The notes beneath the pieces were generated by a model. That model was not told where the DNA came from and did no database searches. It worked only from the letters and a program-made list of their open reading frames with translations. From Palaemon carinicauda (Eukaryota; Arthropoda; Malacostraca; Decapoda; Palaemonidae): DNA of 64,000 nt. Of the stretch, positions 43,675-53,146 are shown piece by piece. Position numbers and translations under genes: made by a program. The stretch spans positions 81,326,955 to 81,390,954 of the forward strand of contig NC_090751.1 in assembly GCF_036898095.1 (NCBI RefSeq). The letters are read 5' to 3'. Numbering within the stretch: position 1 is the first letter of the stretch; every line of letters begins with the position of its first letter.

Positions 43675-45647
43675 TGAAGTACCTCGGTGAACCATTCTCT
43701 CGCGGGCCAGAGGGGAGCAACTAACGTCAACCTTGTCCCTTCGTGAGAGGCGAACTTCTGCAGTACCTTGTTGACAATCTTGAACGGGGGGAATGCATAT
43801 AGGTCTAGATGTGACCAATCCAGTAGAAAGGCATCTATATGAACTGCTGCTGGGTCCGGGATTGGTGAGCAATATATTGGGAGCCTCTTGGTCATCGAGG
43901 TTGCGAAGAGATCTATGGTAGGCTGGCCCCATGTGGCCCACAGTCTCTTGCACACATCCTTGTGTAGGGTCCATTCTGTTGGAATGATTTGTCCCTTCCG
44001 ACTGAGGCAATCTGCCATGACATTTAAGTTGCCTTGGATGAACCTCGTTACTAGAGAAAGGTTTAGATCTTTTGACCAGGTGAGGAGGTCCCTTACGATC
44101 TCGTACAACGTCATAGAGTGGGTCCCTCCTTGCTTGGAGATGTACGCCAAAGCCGTGGTGTTGTCCGAGTTCACCTCCACCACTTTGCCTTGAAGGAGGG
44201 ACTTGAAGCTTTTCAAGGCCAGATGAACTGCCAGTAGCTCCTTGCAGTTGATATGCAACGTTCTTTGACTCGAGTTCCAAGTTCCCGAGCATTCCCGACT
44301 GTCTAATGTCGCGCCCCAGCCCTTGTCCGATGCGTCCGAGAAGAGAACGTGGTTGGGAGTCTGAACAGCCAGGGGCAGACCCTCTCTGAGGCTGATACTG
44401 TCCTTCCACCAAGTCAGGGAAGACTTCATCTTCTCGGAAATGGGGATCGAGACCGCTTCTAGCGTCTTGTCCTTTTTCCAGTAAACAGCTAGGTGATATT
44501 GAAGGGGACGGAGGTGTAGTCTTCCTAACGAAACGAACTGTTCCAGGGATGATAGTGTCCCTATCAGACTCATCCACTGCCTGACTGAACATCGTTCCTT
44601 CTTCAGCATGTTCTGGATGCATACCTGGGCTTGACTTGTTCTGGGGGCCGACGAAAAAGCCCGAAAAGCTTGACTGTGAATCTCCATCCCTAAATACACA
44701 ATAGTTTGGGATGGGACCAGTTGAGACTCTTCCATATTGACCAGGAGACCCAATTCCTTGGTCAGATCTAGAGTCCACTTTAGATTCTTCAGACAGCGAC
44801 GACTGGAAGAAGCTCTTAGAAGCCAGTCGTCCAAATAGAGGGAGGCTCTGATGTCCGCTAAATGAAGGAATTTGGCTATATTCCTCATCAGCCTCGTAAA
44901 CACAAGAGGAGCTGTGCTTAGGCCAAAGCACAGGGCTTGAAACTGGTAGACAACCTTTTCGTAAACGAATCTCAGAAAAGGTTGGGAGTCTGGGTGGATG
45001 GGGACGTGAAAGTATGCGTCCCTTAGGTCTAAAGAGACCATCCAGTCTTCCTTTCTGACCGCTGCTAGAACGGACTTTGTGGTCTCCATGGCGAACGTCT
45101 GCTTTATGACAAAGACATTCAGCGCACTGACGTCTAGCACCGGCCTCCACCCTCCTGTCTTCTTTACCACTAAGAAGAGACGGTTGTAGAAGCTCGGGGA
45201 TTGATGGTCCAGGACTTTGACTACCGCTCCCTTTTCTAGCAAAAGAGACACCTCCTGCTTCAATGCTCGTCTCTTGTCTTCCTCTCTGTACCTGGGAGAG
45301 AGATCGATGGGAGACGTTACTAGAGGGGGTTTTCGTACAAACGGGATCTTGTACCCCTCTCTGAGCAACTTCACAGATTGTGCATCTGCGCCTCTCTTCT
45401 CCCAGGTCTGCCAGAAGTTCTTGAGTCTGGCTCCCACTGCTGTCTGAAGAAGGTGGCAGTCAGACTCTGCCTTTAAAGGACTTGGTACCTTTCTTCTTCC
45501 CACGTCTCCCTTCGGCACGAGCACCTCCTCTGCTGGAGGCTCTGCCACGAAAGGGCGGAATGAATCTGGACGCTGGAGTGTCCATCCTGGGTCTTGACAA
45601 GGTAGGCAAAGGGGTGGCTTTGCGGGCAGAGGACGCAACCAGGTCAT
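43401..45647 (-). CDS. Reverse transcriptase - RNase H polyprotein of C1
   Basis: A 748-codon frame. RT boxes: GGWRPVLDVSALN (165-177), SLDLRDAYF with D207, FGLSTAPLVFTR (241-252), YLDD (271-274), LGLLVNMEESQL. RNase H set: D438 (SDASDKGWGA), E470, D495 (SDNTTALAY), D546 (VMADCLSR). The tail has IDLFAT, SPIPDP and YAFPPF (617-622), the region where DIRS elements carry a methyltransferase-like domain. Gag overlaps the 5' end by 188 bases, with pol in the +1 frame relative to gag. The copied product is expected to be circular DNA. Confidence 0.93.
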   Translation of the reverse strand: MTWLRPLPAKPPLCLPCQDPGWTLQRPDSFRPFVAEPPAEEVLVPKGDVGRRKVPSPLKAESDCHLLQTAVGARLKNFWQTWEKRGADAQSVKLLREGYKIPFVRKPPLVTSPIDLSPRYREEDKRRALKQEVSLLLEKGAVVKVLDHQSPSFYNRLFLVVKKTGGWRPVLDVSALNVFVIKQTFAMETTKSVLAAVRKEDWMVSLDLRDAYFHVPIHPDSQPFLRFVYEKVVYQFQALCFGLSTAPLVFTRLMRNIAKFLHLADIRASLYLDDWLLRASSSRRCLKNLKWTLDLTKELGLLVNMEESQLVPSQTIVYLGMEIHSQAFRAFSSAPRTSQAQVCIQNMLKKERCSVRQWMSLIGTLSSLEQFVSLGRLHLRPLQYHLAVYWKKDKTLEAVSIPISEKMKSSLTWWKDSISLREGLPLAVQTPNHVLFSDASDKGWGATLDSRECSGTWNSSQRTLHINCKELLAVHLALKSFKSLLQGKVVEVNSDNTTALAYISKQGGTHSMTLYEIVRDLLTWSKDLNLSLVTRFIQGNLNVMADCLSRKGQIIPTEWTLHKDVCKRLWATWGQPTIDLFATSMTKRLPIYCSPIPDPAAVHIDAFLLDWSHLDLYAFPPFKIVNKVLQKFASHEGTRLTLVAPLWPAREWFTEVLQWLVDVPRTHPLRVDLLRQPHVKKVHHGLHALRLTAFRLSKDSRELEAFRRRQPGRLLEQGGHPLLESTSRSGKSSETGASQYQYPRPVPL

Positions 45648-47883
45648 GGGTGTCCTTCTGAATCAAAGAAGCAGCAATCTCCTTAATCAAGTCCTCTGGA
45701 AAAAGGCACTTTGAGAGAGGAGCAAACAGAAGTTCTGATCTTTGACACGGTGTCACTCCAGCTGACAGGAAAGAGCAAAGGTTCTCACGTTTCTTGAGGA
45801 CCCCGGATACGAACGAAGCCGCAAGCTCACTAGATCCGTCACGAATGGCCTTGTCCATGCAGGACATTATGAGCAAGGAAGATTCCTTGTCAGAAGGGGA
45901 GATCTTCCTGCTCAAAGCTCCCAGACACCAGTCCAAAAAGTTAAAGACCTCGAAGGCTCTAAATACTCCTTTCAACAGATGGTCTAGGTCCGAAGGAGAC
46001 CAGCATATCTTAGAGCGTCTCATGGCTAGCCTGCGGGGAGAGTCTACCAGACTTGAGAAGTCGCCCTGGGCAGAGGCAGGAACTCCCAAGCCGAGAACTT
46101 CTCCCGTGGCATACCAGACGCTCGATCTGGAAGAGAGTTTCGCAGGGGGAAACGTAAAGGCTGTCTTCCCTAGACTCTTTTTGGACTGCATCCAATCTCC
46201 TAAAACTCGTAAAGCTCTCTTGGACGAGCGTGCGAGGACGAGTTTCGTAAAGGCAGGCGAGGATGACTGCGTACCTAAAGCAAACTCTGACGGAGGAGAG
46301 CGTGGAGCCACAGACACAAACTGGTCCGGATACATCTCTTTGAACAGAGCAAGAACTTTTCTAAAGTCCAAAGAGGGTTGCGTGGTCTTGGGTTCGTCAA
46401 GGTCCGAATGTGGTTCATCAACGTGTGCCGCATCGTCATCATCAGAGAGTCCATCATCCGAGAATTGAGGAGGAAGCGGCAAAGGAGTAGGAATCGGCTG
46501 GTCAGCTGAGTCCGGTCGCACGGGTGCACGCGTGACTGAACCGGACGCAACGTCATGGAACTGTTGCCCAGTCTGTGAGCTGGCAACAACCATAGCAGCG
46601 CGGGGACGCATAGCGTCTACTCCAGACTGTCTAGTCTGATGTGGGCGAGCAGAGGCAACCACACTGGGTTGCGGAGGTTGACGCACCGCGTCAAAACAAA
46701 ACAACTTTGACGGTTGTTGTACCTCGCGAACGTCAACGGAAGGTTCCGTGCGTCGCTGAACGTCAACATTCGGCTGGCAGGGTACACTGGAACGCATGGG
46801 TGGCGGGACTCTCTCAGCTGGAGTGCGGAAGGAGGTCGCCTCAGCGTCCACAGGACGCACAACCGTGGTTGGTTGTAGGCAAGAGGTTGGTGCAGCATCA
46901 ACCTTCTCCGCACGAAAGTCCTGCATCAGAGACGTTAACTGATACTGCATGGTCTGCAGCAAAGACCACTTAGGGTCTACAGGAGCAGGTGCGGCGACAG
47001 ACGGTGTGACTGCCTGAGGCGGTACCGCTTTGCCTCTCTTAGGAGGTGAGCAGTCATCGGAAGACTGCAGCGAGTCCGAACTGACCCAGTGGCTACAACT
47101 GGGCCGTTGGACTTGCGCGGAAGGGACCGACTTGCGCTTAAGAGGCCGCGAAACCTTGGTCCATGGTTTCTTACGAGAAACCTCTTCCGCAGACGAGGAA
47201 TAAATGGGCTCTCTCGTCTCTGTGTGGGTGGGGCGATCTTGGGTAGATACGCCCGAAACCACGGAGGGAACGTCTGTTCGCTGATTAAAGCCTCTCGAAC
47301 CCTTTGGTCGTACGACATTGCTTCTCCCCTGGACTTGGGAGCTTGCAAGAGGTCCCGGACTAGGAGGACGACAGGCACGAACAGACGAACCCTCAAGCGC
47401 AACACTATCCACAACACTATCACTCACTTTATCACTACCCACTGCACTCTTACACTTCAGCTCCTTGACGTCCGCCATGAGCTGGTTACGGTCACTAGCC
47501 AAGGACTCGACTCTCTCACCCAGAGCTTGGATGGCACGCATCATATCTGCCATCGAAGGTTCTTGAGTGCCAGAAGGGGGATTAGGAGCAACCACTACAG
47601 GGGAAGGAATAGGTTGTGGGGCATGAGGAGAGGAAAATTCAACGGAGCGAGATGAACTTCTCCTGACTCTATCTCTCTCTAGCCTACGTGTGTATTTCTG
47701 GAATTCGATAAAATCGAATTCCGAAAGCCCAACACATTCCTCACATCGATCTTCCAATTGACAGGTTTTATCCCGACAATTGGAACAAACGGTGTGAGGA
47801 TCGATAGAGGCCTTCGGAAGACGCCTTGAACAGTCCCTAGCATTACACTTCCTGAATTTAGGGACTTGAGAAAGGTCAGCCAT
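45460..47883 (-). CDS. Gag of C1 (807 aa)
   Basis: The N-terminus has a Cys cluster C13-x4-C18, then DPH, then C33-x2-C36-x4-C41-x5-C47-x2-C50, likely zinc-binding. A short RS patch (RDRVRRSSSRS) follows. A likely coiled coil lies at about 108-145 (MMRAIQALGERVESLASDR). A Ser/Pro/Gln-rich linker leads to a conserved capsid-like region (DFRKVLALFKEMYPD, FEVFNFLDWCLGALSRKI, CLFPEDLIKEIA), and the protein ends in an Arg/Gly-rich tail (FRGRASSRGG). No zinc knuckle is seen at the C-terminus, unlike retroviral Gags. It overlaps pol. Confidence 0.88.
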   Translation of the reverse strand: MADLSQVPKFRKCNARDCSRRLPKASIDPHTVCSNCRDKTCQLEDRCEECVGLSEFDFIEFQKYTRRLERDRVRRSSSRSVEFSSPHAPQPIPSPVVVAPNPPSGTQEPSMADMMRAIQALGERVESLASDRNQLMADVKELKCKSAVGSDKVSDSVVDSVALEGSSVRACRPPSPGPLASSQVQGRSNVVRPKGSRGFNQRTDVPSVVSGVSTQDRPTHTETREPIYSSSAEEVSRKKPWTKVSRPLKRKSVPSAQVQRPSCSHWVSSDSLQSSDDCSPPKRGKAVPPQAVTPSVAAPAPVDPKWSLLQTMQYQLTSLMQDFRAEKVDAAPTSCLQPTTVVRPVDAEATSFRTPAERVPPPMRSSVPCQPNVDVQRRTEPSVDVREVQQPSKLFCFDAVRQPPQPSVVASARPHQTRQSGVDAMRPRAAMVVASSQTGQQFHDVASGSVTRAPVRPDSADQPIPTPLPLPPQFSDDGLSDDDDAAHVDEPHSDLDEPKTTQPSLDFRKVLALFKEMYPDQFVSVAPRSPPSEFALGTQSSSPAFTKLVLARSSKRALRVLGDWMQSKKSLGKTAFTFPPAKLSSRSSVWYATGEVLGLGVPASAQGDFSSLVDSPRRLAMRRSKICWSPSDLDHLLKGVFRAFEVFNFLDWCLGALSRKISPSDKESSLLIMSCMDKAIRDGSSELAASFVSGVLKKRENLCSFLSAGVTPCQRSELLFAPLSKCLFPEDLIKEIAASLIQKDTHDLVASSARKATPLPTLSRPRMDTPASRFIPPFRGRASSRGGARAEGRRGKKKGTKSFKGRV

Positions 47884-48263
47884 TTTGAATTGGTCAAAGG
47901 GGAATTCAAAAACTATCCAAAGTCATCAACAAATAATCCGATATCAAAAAAAGAATGCAAGGATTTATTGAAGAGAAAGCCTGCAAAGCGAAAGCTCAAA
48001 ACTAGAAACGTGTACTTCACCAAATAGTTGTGAAAACCAATCCAGTTAGCAACAGCGAATTAGTAGGTCTTGCCGGTGGCACGACAGAGAGAAAATTGAG
48101 TTCTTTGTTTACATTGAGTACTGAGTACCTGCACGACAGATGGCGCTGTTGAAGTACACCCCCTACCTGCATAGCGATCGCTGGCGGATTTTTAACGTAG
48201 AGTTTTCTGTCGAGCAGCAGAGCTGCAGCTTATATAATCACCGGCTAAGTTAAATATTGAAAA
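47884..48263. repeat. C1 5' leader and 5' inverted terminal repeat
   Basis: 48092-48250 is the inverted copy of the left ITR (for example cgctggcggatttttaacg). The leader of about 200 bases between it and the gag ATG holds no frame of note. Confidence 0.88.
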
Positions 48264-49612
48264 TTAGGTATTTATCGAGCTTATTCTTAAACACATCTAC
48301 GCTCACTCCTGATATGTTTTGAAGATGAGCTGGCAGCACATTAAATAGTCGCTGCATTATCGATGCTGGTGCGTAGTGGATTAATGTCCTATGCGCCTTT
48401 CTTAGTTTACCTGGTATATTTTTTGGCACTATTAATCTACCTCGGCTTGCTCTTTCTGATATTTTTAGCTCCATGATGTTTTCAGTAATTCCTTCTATTT
48501 GCTTCCATGCTTGTATTATCATGTAGCGTTCTCTTCTCCTTTCTAGACTGTATAGTTTTAAAAATTGCAGTCTTTCCCAGTAGTCAAGGTCCTTAACTTC
48601 TTCTATTCTAGCAGTATAGGACCTTTGTACACTCTCTATTTGTGCAATATCCTTTTGGTAGTGTGGGTACCATATCACATTGCAGTACTCGAGTGTACTA
48701 CGTACATAAGTTTTGTAAAGCATAATCATGTGTTCAGCTTTTCTTGTTTTAAAGTGTCTGAATAACATTCCCATTTTTGCTTAACATTTAGCCAACAGTG
48801 TTGCTATTTGGTCGTTGCATAACATATTCCTATTTAATATTACACCAAGGTCCATAATTGCTTCCCTGTTTGTGATTGTCTCATTATTAGATCCCTTGTA
48901 TGCATATACCATTCCTTCTCTGTTTCCATAATTTATTGATTCAAATTTATTGGAGTTAAATACCATCCTATTTATCTCCGCCCATTCATATATTTTGTTT
49001 AGATCTCTTTGTAGTGAGTTCCTATCTTCATCACAAGTAATTTCTCTACTTATTCTTGTGTCATCGGCGAAACTTCTCACTACGGAGTTCTCAACATCAC
49101 AGTTTATGTCTGAGATCATAATAACAAACAGCAGTGCAGCTAATACCGTACCTTGTGGCACGCCAGATATTACCTGGGCTTCATCTGATTTCTCGTCGTT
49201 TGCAACCACTATCTGTTTTCTGTTTTGCAGGAATTCTTTTACCCATTTTCCTATCTTTCCCACAATATTATGCTTTCTCATTTGTTTCTCTAATATATTA
49301 TGGTCTACCTTGTCAAAGGCTTTTGCAAAATCTAGATAGATCACATCTGTGTCTTTTTCATTTATCATATTTTTGTATATGTTTTCATAGTGTGCTATCA
49401 GTTGGGTCTGTGTACTTTTTCCAGGGACAAAACCGTGTTGACCTATATTAAACAAATTATTTTTAACCAAATGGTTCATTATTTTCTTTTTTATTACCCT
49501 CTCATACACTTTCATAATATGTGATGTTAGACTAACAGGTCTATAATTGCTTGCCTCTAGTCTTGATCCACTTTTGAAGATAGGGGCATTCTCATGATCA
49601 GGTTCGGTCCGA
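48264..49612 (-). pseudogene. Non-LTR retrotransposon (LINE) reverse transcriptase, 5'-truncated, one in-frame stop
   Basis: RT boxes of the Jockey/CR1-like group are present: YRPVSLTSHIMKVYERVI, DFAKAFDKVDH, SGVPQGTVLAALLF and the polymerase site FADDT. After a TAA at 48781-48783 the same frame goes on with the C-terminal domain (YVRSTLEYCNVIWYP, LKLYSLERRRERY, VDVFKNKLDKYL). It is cut at its C-terminus by C1. The endonuclease half is missing, so the copy begins near 49612, as 5'-truncated LINE insertions do. A gag-like DIRS sequence abuts it upstream. Confidence 0.85.
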
Positions 49613-50400
49613 GGTCGTTTGGAAGAAGATCGGGTTAAGGGGCTGCGGGTTAATGGGCTGCGCAAACGCCTACTGGGGCCTGTCTGGAGCCCACTTGCCT
49701 AACAACCTTAAACTCTAAAAACCAGGGGGAATCTTTCATGAATGAGGGAACACTCACTGAAGTGCTGCAAGAGTGCTTCCTTCCCTTTTTGGGTGTAACC
49801 AGGATGGGTTGAGCACGACCAGATGACCTGTCATGTTCGCTAGTAAGACTCGCTTCAACAAACGTGCTCTCGCTAAGTACCAAAGTAGGGTAAGTAAGTG
49901 GTAGGGGGGGTTGTCTCCAAAATGGCATACTGTACACTGAAGAGCGTGACAATTGGAACACAGAATGTCGAAGAGAACATTGATGGGCAGCTACAGTGGT
50001 GTACGCCTATGACTGTTCTCTTGCTGCCAAAGCATAGCGCAATGGGGAGCGATCACGCTACTGTGACTTGGGTAAGACCTGGTAACGAAGGAAAAGGTAG
50101 GGGAACCTCTACACTTCTCACTCTCCTTCGAAGTCGATGCAATCGAATCAAAGTATAGCAATCTTCTCCCATTGGGAGGATGACCACTCCCTACACACAA
50201 AACAAAGGGACTTCGATGAGCATCTACATGTATATCCTCGACACATAAGACATAATGGATGAGGATCAACGTCAAGGCGGCTCATGAAAGTCCTACAAGG
50301 GCGTTGATACCAGGACATGTACACATAGCATTCACTTGTTTCACACTCATTTTGTAACAACAAAAAAAAGGATTGTACAAAGAAGCAAGTAAGCAAGAGG
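49613..50400 (-). pseudogene. DIRS gag N-terminal region, probably of A3
   Basis: MSRLDVDPH, then LCLMCRGYTC, CFVCREW and SSQWEKI (50148-50290) make the Cys cluster. A 103-codon Ser/Pro-rich piece follows at 49650-49961. If the LINE is removed this gag joins the A3 gag at 41.59 kb, giving the expected length of about 2.1 kb. Confidence 0.6.
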
Positions 50401-50760
50401 CCAGTAACTGACGACCGATCGCTTCTGCAAGCAGAAGATGAGTGAGCTATCAGTCACAAGCTACATCATACCAACCTATACTGTACGAGGGGAGGTGATG
50501 CAGTCATAACACGCTGCCAGACCCTCGATAATTCTTCAACTGGCTGTAACTGGCTTTGCCCAGAAGTGACCCTCTTTAAATAACTCAGTCTGTATCTTCA
50601 TCAGAAAAAACCTAGTTTCAGAATTAAACACAGGTTTGTAACCTATCTTAGTATTAGCTAAAGATACAGCAGTCTAAGGGACTGTAACCACCACAGGTAG
50701 GTAAGGATAAGAGTCCTAGGTTAGGAAGCAAAGTTTCATTCTAAACATGGTGTTTAAAAT
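50401..50760. other. Unassigned DNA between gag remnant and terminus D2
   Basis: No gene. An A-type 5' ITR would be expected here if the gag belongs to A3, but none of its landmark words (ctaactagcgg, ggctcgtcatttcag) is present. Confidence 0.45.
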
Positions 50761-51093
50761 CACAAATTTTAAGTAATTTGTATTTTTCCTAACAATACTT
50801 ACCTCGAACTACTTTCTCTTAGGAGTATCTGGGATCTCCTCCCAACCCACCAGAGTTTTGTGTAGTTTACCCTAGTCCCGTTTTCTATGAGGGGTAACCT
50901 CAGGTGGAGTGGAACACGCCCTGAGGCTATCCCCAGGTCAGAGAGCATGCTTGCTCAGGTCTCGATCTCCAGTAAGTTCTTGATAGCTTAGGTATCTATG
51001 AAGTCCGGCAAGGCACTCGGGGTAGGATGGGAGGGCCATTACCCGAAAGTAGTTCGAGGTAAGTATTGTTAGGAAAAATACAAATTACTAAAA
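50761..51093 (-). mobile_element. DIRS terminus D2 (D-like fold-back), cut by G in its ICR
   Basis: Starts cacaaattttaagtaattt as D does at 23146, with arms tacttacctcgaactact and its complement near 51050. It stops at aattactaaaa, where D would go on with aatttgtgatttgttcc. G begins at that A-run. Confidence 0.8.
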
Positions 51094-52407
51094 TGATATT
51101 TTCATAATAAAATAAATTTTTGAATATACTTACCCGCTGGTTATATAAAAGAGCTGAAGTCCCCTGACGCCAGGGCAGAAAATTCAAATCTCGCGCTATC
51201 GAAGATACGCCAGGTGTACCAACCGCACCCTAGCGGTAGAACAGGTGGAACCACACACCATCTCCAGTTCTTCCATGCCTCATAGCCATACCATAGGTAG
51301 TCTCTAGAGGGGAGGAGGGTGGGTGTTGAATTTATATAACCAGAGGGTAAGTATATTCAATAATTTATTTTATTATGAAAATATCATTTTTAAATATAAA
51401 ACTTACCCGCTGGTTATATAAAAGAGCTGATTGACACCCCTTGGTGGCGGGTCAGAGACAGCTACATATAGAAAATTCACTTAAGGGTTACATACAATAA
51501 ACTTAAGCAGTTCTCACCTGATAAGGAAGCTGACAGCAATGATACTCTGCCTCATTTCGTCCGCTATCCTTAAGAGATCCAGTAATCCACTCAGGCTGAA
51601 AATCTCTAGGAGCTGTCAAACGGTACAACCACCTATAACATAACAGAACCTCAACCAATACCCTTGTTCCGGGTACACTCAAGGAACAAATTGACCACAT
51701 AACCAAATCAAAGATTGCGGAAGACTGACGACCAATCTCCACAAACAACCATAACAAACGAGTTCCAAGAGATAGAAAAGGGGTATTAGGAAAAAGGGAA
51801 CGTAGTGGTAGTCCATTCACCTACTATCGCATTTGCCGCTATAAAAGGACCCAACGTAAAAAAGTCCTCATAGCGAGTCTGAACATTTCTCAAATAATGG
51901 GATGCAAAAACAGACTTACTTCTCCAAAATGTTGTATCCATCAGACTTTGCAGAGAACGGTTCTGTTTAAAGGCCACTGAAGTCGCTACCGCTCTGACTT
52001 CATGTGTCATGACTTTGAGGAGCCTCTGATCCGACTCATCACACTGAGCATGAGCTTCTCGAATCAACAATCTAACGAAAAAAGACAAGGCATTCTTAGA
52101 CATGGGCATCGAGGGTTTCCGGACTGCACACCACAGAGCGTCTGAGTTACCTCTCAGATTCTTAGTCCTGTCCACATAAAGCCGTAGCACTCTAACTGGA
52201 CAGAGAACCCTTTCCAATTCACCGCCAGCCAAATCAGAAAGGTTAGAAATCTCGAAGGATTTGGGCCATGGCCGAGAAGGGTTTTCATTCTTGGCCAGAA
52301 ACCCCAGTTGCAAAGAACAAATGGCTTTCCCATTCCGAAAACCAATGTTCCTGCTTAAACGTGTACTTCACTAACTCTTTTCGCAGTGGCAAGGGTAACC
52401 AGAAAAA
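51094..52407 (-). mobile_element. DIRS element G, part 1: 3' ITR, ICR, 3' region and YR C-terminus
   Basis: Fold-back arms tgatattttcataataaaat (51094) and its complement at about 51365-51387, then taaatataaaacttacccgc opens the complement of the right end. G is related to C (shared acccg and ttatataa(g/a) blocks, similar proteins) but clearly diverged. It is cut at 52407 by C2 and resumes at 58911. Confidence 0.85.
51786..52407 (-). pseudogene. Tyrosine recombinase of G, C-terminal part
   Basis: TLATAKRVSEVHV with the first Arg lies at 52355-52400, then a one-base loss near 52351 shifts the frame. From 52313 it reads on through MTHEVRAVATS, TTFWRSKSVFAS, HYLRNVQ and a tail TTTTFPFS, which is like that of C1. 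HxxR, Trp and Tyr are all kept. Confidence 0.85.
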
Positions 52408-52750
52408 TGTTATTTTTATAATAAAATAAATTTTTGAATATACTTACCCGGTGATTATATAAGCTGCAGCTCTGCTGCTCGACAGAAAACTCTACGTTAA
52501 AAATCCGCCAGCGATCGCTATGCAGGTAGGGGGTGTACTTCAACAGCGCCATCTGTCGTGCAGGTACTCAGTACTCAATGTAAACAAAGAACTCAATTTT
52601 CTCCTCGGTCCACTGCGTCTCTATTGGGGAGGAAGGGAGGGTCCTTTAATATATAATCACCGGGTAAGTATATTCAAAAATTTATTTTATTATAAAAATA
52701 ACATTTTTCAATATTTAACTTAGCCGGTGATTATATAAGCTGATTCACAC
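52408..52750. repeat. C2 3' inverted terminal repeat plus internal complementary region
   Basis: Sequence is the same as 41763-42100 as far as I could compare by eye. Confidence 0.93.
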
Positions 52751-53146
52751 CCAGGGGGGTGGGTAGAGACCAGCAATAAATGTTTACATTATTATGAGCT
52801 AAGGATTTTTTATTTCATTTTAGCAGTTATCAAAATAACAAACTTAAAATAAATAAGTACCTGGTAAGGAAGTCGACTTGAACAATTACTCTGCCTTTTT
52901 AAGTACGTCTTCCTTACGGAGCCTCGCGATCCTCTTAGGATGCTGAGCGACCCCTAGGAGCTGAAGTATCAAGGGTTGCAACCCATACTACAGGACCTCA
53001 TCAAAACCTCTAATCTAGGCGCTTCTCAAGAAAAGAATTTGACCACCCGCCAAATCAACCAGGATGCGAAAGGCTTCTTAGCCTTCCGGACAACCCAAAA
53101 ACAACAATAAAAACATTTTAAGAGAAAGATTAAAAAGGTTATGGAA
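52751..53146. other. C2 3' non-coding region
   Basis: Counterpart of 42101-42501; no gene. Confidence 0.6.

Larger units (their letters stand above)
41763..48263 (-). mobile_element. DIRS element C1, 6.5 kb, apparently intact
   Basis: Left end tgttatttttataataaa (41763), right end aatattgaaaa (48263). ITRs of about 165 bases (41795-41960 against 48092-48250) are near perfect. The ICR at about 42010-42100 joins the complements of both ends. Gag, RT-RNase H and YR are all open with full active sites, so this may be an autonomous copy. It sits in a LINE and has a near-identical sister at 52408-58910. Confidence 0.93.

Noticed and set aside
42502..45150. The whole 882-codon frame as one protein
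   Set aside because: Only the last 390 codons match a recombinase; the first part is the -1 frame over RT-RNase H. I kept it as a finding about the overlap, not as a protein.
45794..46468. Plus-strand ORF of 224 codons in C1, with an almost identical one in C2 (56440-57114); likewise 47089-47655 and 57735-58301
   Set aside because: They lie exactly antisense to gag. They are open in both copies because the copies are about 99% identical, and the protein has no recognisable motif. The gag frame explains the sequence.
48250..48774. LINE C-terminal frame as a separate gene
   Set aside because: It continues the RT frame after a single TAA; its last four codons and stop come from the inserted C1 end.
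49898..50158. Plus-strand ORF of 86 codons
   Set aside because: Antisense to the gag remnant; no motif.
50401..50760. A-type 5' inverted terminal repeat of A3
   Set aside because: Looked for the landmark words of that repeat and found none; the right end of A3 is missing or lies elsewhere.
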